In this document: positions 5,402 through 6,498 of the stretch, piece after piece
Layout: every line of letters begins with the position of its first letter
Position numbering within the stretch: position 1 is the first letter of the stretch
Assembly (NCBI GenBank): GCA_937895695.1
Contig: CALBLM010000362.1
Location: 1-6,498, forward strand
DNA length: 6,498 bases
Direction: 5' to 3'
Source: an uncultured Megasphaera sp.
GTDB taxonomy: Bacteria > Bacillota > Negativicutes > Veillonellales > Megasphaeraceae
Notes under the pieces: generated by a model
Database searches by the model: none
Told to the model about the DNA's origin: nothing
What the model saw: the letters and a program-made list of their open reading frames with translations, nothing else
Translations under genes and position numbers: made by a program

Positions 5402-6458
5402 TACTTGGCTAACCCACGCCCCATACAGTTGGACACAGACAGAAAAAGAAGCGCATTATCTGCCTTTTTTCCGTACATTAACCGAACATCATCGGCATCA
5501 TTGTCCCGCTTACGCCCAAGCATTAGACCGCCTTGGTTATGCAGACAGTGCCGCATTGTCGTTGGCCCAGCTTCCCATGATTCCCATTCGTCTCTTTAAG
5601 CTCATGCAGCTAAAAAGCATTTCCGACAAGGATGTATTTAAAGTACTTGTTTCTTCCGGAACAACCGGCCAGGCCCGTTCTCACATCTATTTAGATGCAG
5701 CTACGGCACAACATCAGCAATTAACACTGTATACCATTATGAAAAGCTTTTTTGGCACAGGACGGCTTCCTATGCTGATTATCGACTCACCATCTATTTT
5801 TACAGATCGAACGGCTTTTAATGCCCGAGGTGCGGCTATCTTAGGGTTTTCCATTTTTGCCAAGAAGAAATACTATGCCCTAACCGATACAATGGAAATC
5901 AATACGGAGGCCTTAGAAGCCTTTGCGGCATACAAACATACGCCTGTTTTAATTTTTGGATTTACGTTTATGATTTGGAAGTATTTTTGCCAATCTTTGA
6001 CAGAAAAAGGGATATCTTTCGATTTTTCCAATGCCATCGTTCTTCATGGCGGCGGTTGGAAAAAAATGCAAGATCAGGCCGTATCGGCCGAGCTGTACAA
6101 AAAGCGGCTGTATGACCAGTTTCACATCTCCCGTGTCCACAATTATTACGGTATGGCTGAACAAACGGGCTGTGTGTATGTTGAATGTGAAGAAGGCCAT
6201 TTACATGCCAGTATCTTTTCTGATATTATTGTCCGTAATCCCAACGATTTTTCAGTCTGTGCTATAGGAGAAACAGGTATCTTACAAGTGCTTTCACCCA
6301 TGGCCGTTTCCTATCCAGGCCATTCTATTTTAACGGAAGATATGGGAACATTGTTAGGTATCGATGATTGTCCATGTGGACGCAAAGGCAAATATTTTCG
6401 CATTGACGGCCGTATTCCTAAGGCTGAAATAAGGGGGTGCAGTGATACACATGGCTGA
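5391..6458 (+). CDS. LuxE-type acyl-protein synthetase (AMP-forming ligase)
   Basis: A 355-residue adenylate-forming enzyme of the LuxE family (about 370 residues in luminous bacteria). LuxE activates a carboxylic acid with ATP to an acyl-AMP and carries it as a thioester for the LuxC reductase. Motifs: the phosphate loop SSGTTGQAR (88-96), HGGGWKK (219-225), NYYGMAEQTG (251-260, the A5-type motif), TEDMGTL (315-321) and CPCGRKGKYFRIDGRI (327-342). Near the C-terminus is RGCSD with Cys350, the likely counterpart of the acylated cysteine of LuxE (Cys364 in Vibrio harveyi, from memory). An excellent AGGAGGTG ribosome site (5373-5380) lies within the end of the preceding gene. No luciferase genes are visible. 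It may load the operon's ACP or feed a reductase encoded next; aryl- or paaK-like ligases are more distant alternatives. Confidence 0.88.
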   Translation: MDYNTWLTHAPYSWTQTEKEAHYLPFFRTLTEHHRHHCPAYAQALDRLGYADSAALSLAQLPMIPIRLFKLMQLKSISDKDVFKVLVSSGTTGQARSHIYLDAATAQHQQLTLYTIMKSFFGTGRLPMLIIDSPSIFTDRTAFNARGAAILGFSIFAKKKYYALTDTMEINTEALEAFAAYKHTPVLIFGFTFMIWKYFCQSLTEKGISFDFSNAIVLHGGGWKKMQDQAVSAELYKKRLYDQFHISRVHNYYGMAEQTGCVYVECEEGHLHASIFSDIIVRNPNDFSVCAIGETGILQVLSPMAVSYPGHSILTEDMGTLLGIDDCPCGRKGKYFRIDGRIPKAEIRGCSDTHG

Positions 6459-6498
6459 TTACACCCTATTGGCAGGTACGATACCGCAACATATCCGT
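6451..6498 (+). CDS. Start of the next operon gene (product not identifiable)
   Basis: Only 16 codons are visible (MADYTLLAGTIPQHIR) before the right edge. The ATG overlaps the end of the LuxE-like gene by 8 nt and is preceded by AAGGGGGTG (6431-6439, 8 of 9 to the ideal site) with an 11-nt gap. An in-frame GTG at 6442 is too close to that site. Because LuxE proteins usually work with a LuxC acyl reductase, that is the first guess, but the residues seen do not prove it. Confidence 0.7.
   Translation, partial: MADYTLLAGTIPQHIR

Noticed and set aside
5391..6458. True bioluminescence lux operon
   Set aside because: Only a LuxE-type gene is present; no luciferase (luxAB) or luxD is visible, and the neighbours point to another acyl pathway.

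Overview
The window looks like chromosomal DNA of an anaerobic Firmicute. The gene content (4-hydroxybutyrate fermentation, sigma-54 promoters) and moderate base composition would suit a Negativicute such as a Megasphaera-like organism, but that assignment is inference. It has two divergent gene groups separated by a very AT-rich, roughly 590-base regulatory region.

Left, minus strand: a complete 4-hydroxybutyryl-CoA dehydratase (abfD, 1414-2865) is followed by a 4-hydroxybutyrate CoA-transferase (abfT, 1-1299, stop codon just off the left edge). Together they activate 4-hydroxybutyrate to its CoA ester and dehydrate it to crotonyl-CoA, the entry into butyrate formation in GABA or succinate fermentation. 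A long imperfect hairpin without a U-tract lies between them, and abfT appears to use a TTG start.

Middle (2866-3454): two divergent sigma-54 (-24/-12) promoters are visible. One faces abfD (TGGCATAATTTTTGCT on the minus strand) and one faces right (TGGCACGTTTATTGCT, a full consensus match). Between them are three related 18-bp imperfect palindromes with centres 33 and 29 bp apart, about three helical turns. They are good candidates for the upstream sites of one enhancer-binding activator that controls both operons. The activator gene is not in the window.

Right, plus strand (3455 to the right edge): a tightly packed operon with short gaps or overlaps. In order: a NifU-C-terminal-type Fe-S scaffold protein; a fusion of a cysteine-rich CGGC domain with a MaoC-type hotdog dehydratase/hydratase; a dedicated acyl carrier protein; a metallo-beta-lactamase-fold hydrolase; a LuxE-type acyl-protein synthetase; and the first 16 codons of another gene. 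This looks like a carrier-protein-based acyl activation and processing pathway outside ordinary fatty-acid synthesis. If the cut-off gene is a LuxC-type reductase, the route would lead to an aldehyde; that identity cannot be read from 16 residues.

The most interesting point is the joint sigma-54 control of a 4-hydroxybutyrate pathway and an uncharacterised ACP/LuxE/MaoC/MBL operon. The co-regulated NifU-like protein may also serve the oxygen-sensitive [4Fe-4S] dehydratase AbfD.
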